64,000 nt of DNA from Arabidopsis thaliana (Eukaryota; Streptophyta; Magnoliopsida; Brassicales; Brassicaceae), in contig NC_003070.9 of assembly GCF_000001735.4 (NCBI RefSeq), forward strand, positions 24,351,971 through 24,415,970, given 5' to 3'. Of this stretch, positions 62,030-64,000 are shown piece after piece; the first letter of the stretch is position 1; each line of letters opens with the position of its first letter. The position numbers and the translations under genes are program-made. Below the pieces are notes generated by a model. It did no database searches, was not told the DNA's origin, and saw only the letters and a program-made list of their open reading frames with translations.

Positions 62030-62720
62030 ATAATAATTTGATCATTGCATACACATACTATTAATAGACAAGGAAGAAATAGACACGTGGATTTCACTAA
62101 ACCATATTGTATCTTAGAGTGTTTCAATCTCAAACAATGGATATGTGGTGCCACAATCTGCTTTAGTCCCGGATTATCTATATCAAATCTCTTTAACCGT
62201 AGCGATAGGGTCAGATCAATAGACTTAAGTTTATGACAGTGTGCAATGTCAAGCTCTCGAGCAGTGGAGAACAAGAAAGAATCTGAGCAAATGATTTATC
62301 AGTGAGTTTGCAAGAACTCAAGGACAAGTTTCTTAAGGAGGAAATCGACCATGAGTTCCCTGATGTGCAAGTAATAAAAAAAATCATAATCAAGAAACTC
62401 AAGAGATAGCTTCTCCATGTTGCGAGACCTGGCGAAATCGATCAAGATATCAATCTTGTGTTCCCTGGTGCGGATACAGAGATGGAAACTCATGATTTTG
62501 GGAGCTGAGTATCTAGCTAGGGTTTTGTTTATCGAGTTAGTGTCTGCACTACGGCAATCAATGTAGAGAGAAGGTGTTTCGGACCATACATGCCTCCATC
62601 GCTTGGACAAGACAGAGGTTCTGATTGCGAACTTAGTCGGAATAAAGGAGGAGATTAGTTGGAGAATCTCGTCGGGTAAAGAGCTGATAATGTCCACACC
62701 GTCGATTTCATCTCGGTCAT
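62030..62720 (-). pseudogene. F-box/leucine-rich repeat pseudogene
   Basis: The minus strand reads as an F-box protein of the FBD/RNI type. SLPDEILQLISSFIPTKFAIRTSVLSKRWRHVW is the F-box, then LRR-like parts KLTDKSFAQILSCSPLLESL and LKSIDLTLSLRLKRFDIDNPG. These lie in different frames. The ATG at 62718-62720 is one base out of frame with the F-box, another shift falls after residue MVDF near 62340, and another near 62240. The family's usual C-terminal half (FBD) is missing. Such F-box genes (ubiquitin ligase adaptors) decay often in this lineage. Confidence 0.8.
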
Positions 62721-63201
62721 TCTGTTTTGGTGGTGATCGCCACCGGATCTTTAATAAATGGTTATTTTATATATTTATAGTGGACTATGCCTAGGCCCGT
62801 CCCAAGAACTATGCATCTAGTTCTTCATTTCTGAATATGGTGAAAACAGCCGATTATGCACCCAACGATAGCCTGCGGTTTCAGTCCAGATATGTACTAT
62901 ATAGAGCAGGCAAAATTAGGTAGACGTACGATACCCCAGACAAAAACCGCAATCACAAAGCAGAGCGGACTAAATGGGATGGGTTAGGGATAGTCCGCAT
63001 TGACACCCTTAAAAACCAACCTTCAGCTAGAGAAATTTGGATGTAAAACCAGACAGTAATCGAATCATTGGTACTTAAACTAGAGAATCTATTAGTCGTG
63101 TAACAAAAATTAGAATACAAGACTTAAAGGAAGAGAGAGTGTATTGATTTGGTGAGAGAAGACAAAACAAGTTCCTGAAACATAGAGAAGTGTCTACATT
63201 C
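62721..63201. other. Intergenic between F-box pseudogene and UCH2
   Basis: About 480 bp, including the probable UCH2 3' UTR. No feature recognised. Confidence 0.5.
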
Positions 63202-63966
<765 letters not shown>

Positions 63967-64000
63967 CTATAAAATTGGAATTTTGAGAACACGAATTAAA

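Overview
The window looks like plant nuclear DNA. It is AT-rich, the genes have many short exons with GT..AG introns, and there are TATA boxes, poly(A/T) tracts and small transposon remnants. The gene order and the lengths of the spliced proteins match what I remember of Arabidopsis thaliana chromosome 1 in the At1g655xx-At1g656xx interval, just downstream of FT. This identification rests on recognition; no database was searched. I rebuilt the exon structures by hand from splice sites, reading phase and family motifs.

Layout. (1) Positions 1-8.0 kb hold a tandem array of tiny two-exon genes for secreted peptides. Three copies are intact, at least one is decayed (4.6-5.2 kb), and there is a possible distant relative at 1.4 kb. 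Their mature ends share a Ser-x-Ser-Cys-Gly core like that of the serine-rich endogenous (SCOOP/STMP-type) peptides, and the upstream regions are duplicated with them. (2) Positions 9.2-23.9 kb hold five minus-strand genes: a peroxisomal enoyl-CoA isomerase (ECI1), a LETM1-type mitochondrial membrane protein, a nucleobase-ascorbate transporter, an NADPH-type medium-chain reductase and a polygalacturonase. (3) Positions 25.6-32.0 kb hold FRA3, a WD40/inositol-polyphosphate 5-phosphatase, minus strand. It is followed by a dead RNase H-like retroelement fragment on the plus strand. (4) Positions 34.0-43.3 kb hold HEXO3 (beta-hexosaminidase, plus strand) and KOR2 (membrane-anchored GH9 endoglucanase, minus strand), facing each other tail to tail. 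(5) Positions 43.3-54.6 kb are almost gene-free except for AS2, a LOB-domain regulator of leaf polarity, which has about 5 kb of empty DNA on each side. (6) Positions 54.6-64.0 kb hold a tandem pair of DEG proteases (DEG3, DEG4), a broken F-box gene, and the 3' part of UCH2, which runs off the right edge.

As in plants generally, the genes are separately transcribed, and there is no operon-like logic. Several are cell-wall or wall-associated genes (polygalacturonase, FRA3, HEXO3, KOR2), but nothing seen in the sequence shows that they are co-regulated. The most informative features are the peptide-gene array with its decayed members, the DEG4 gene (a stop codon at a splice junction that a 15-nt donor shift would bypass, and a 188-bp hAT-type MITE that supplies its last four codons), and a near-perfect 24-bp foldback between ECI1 and the LETM1 gene.
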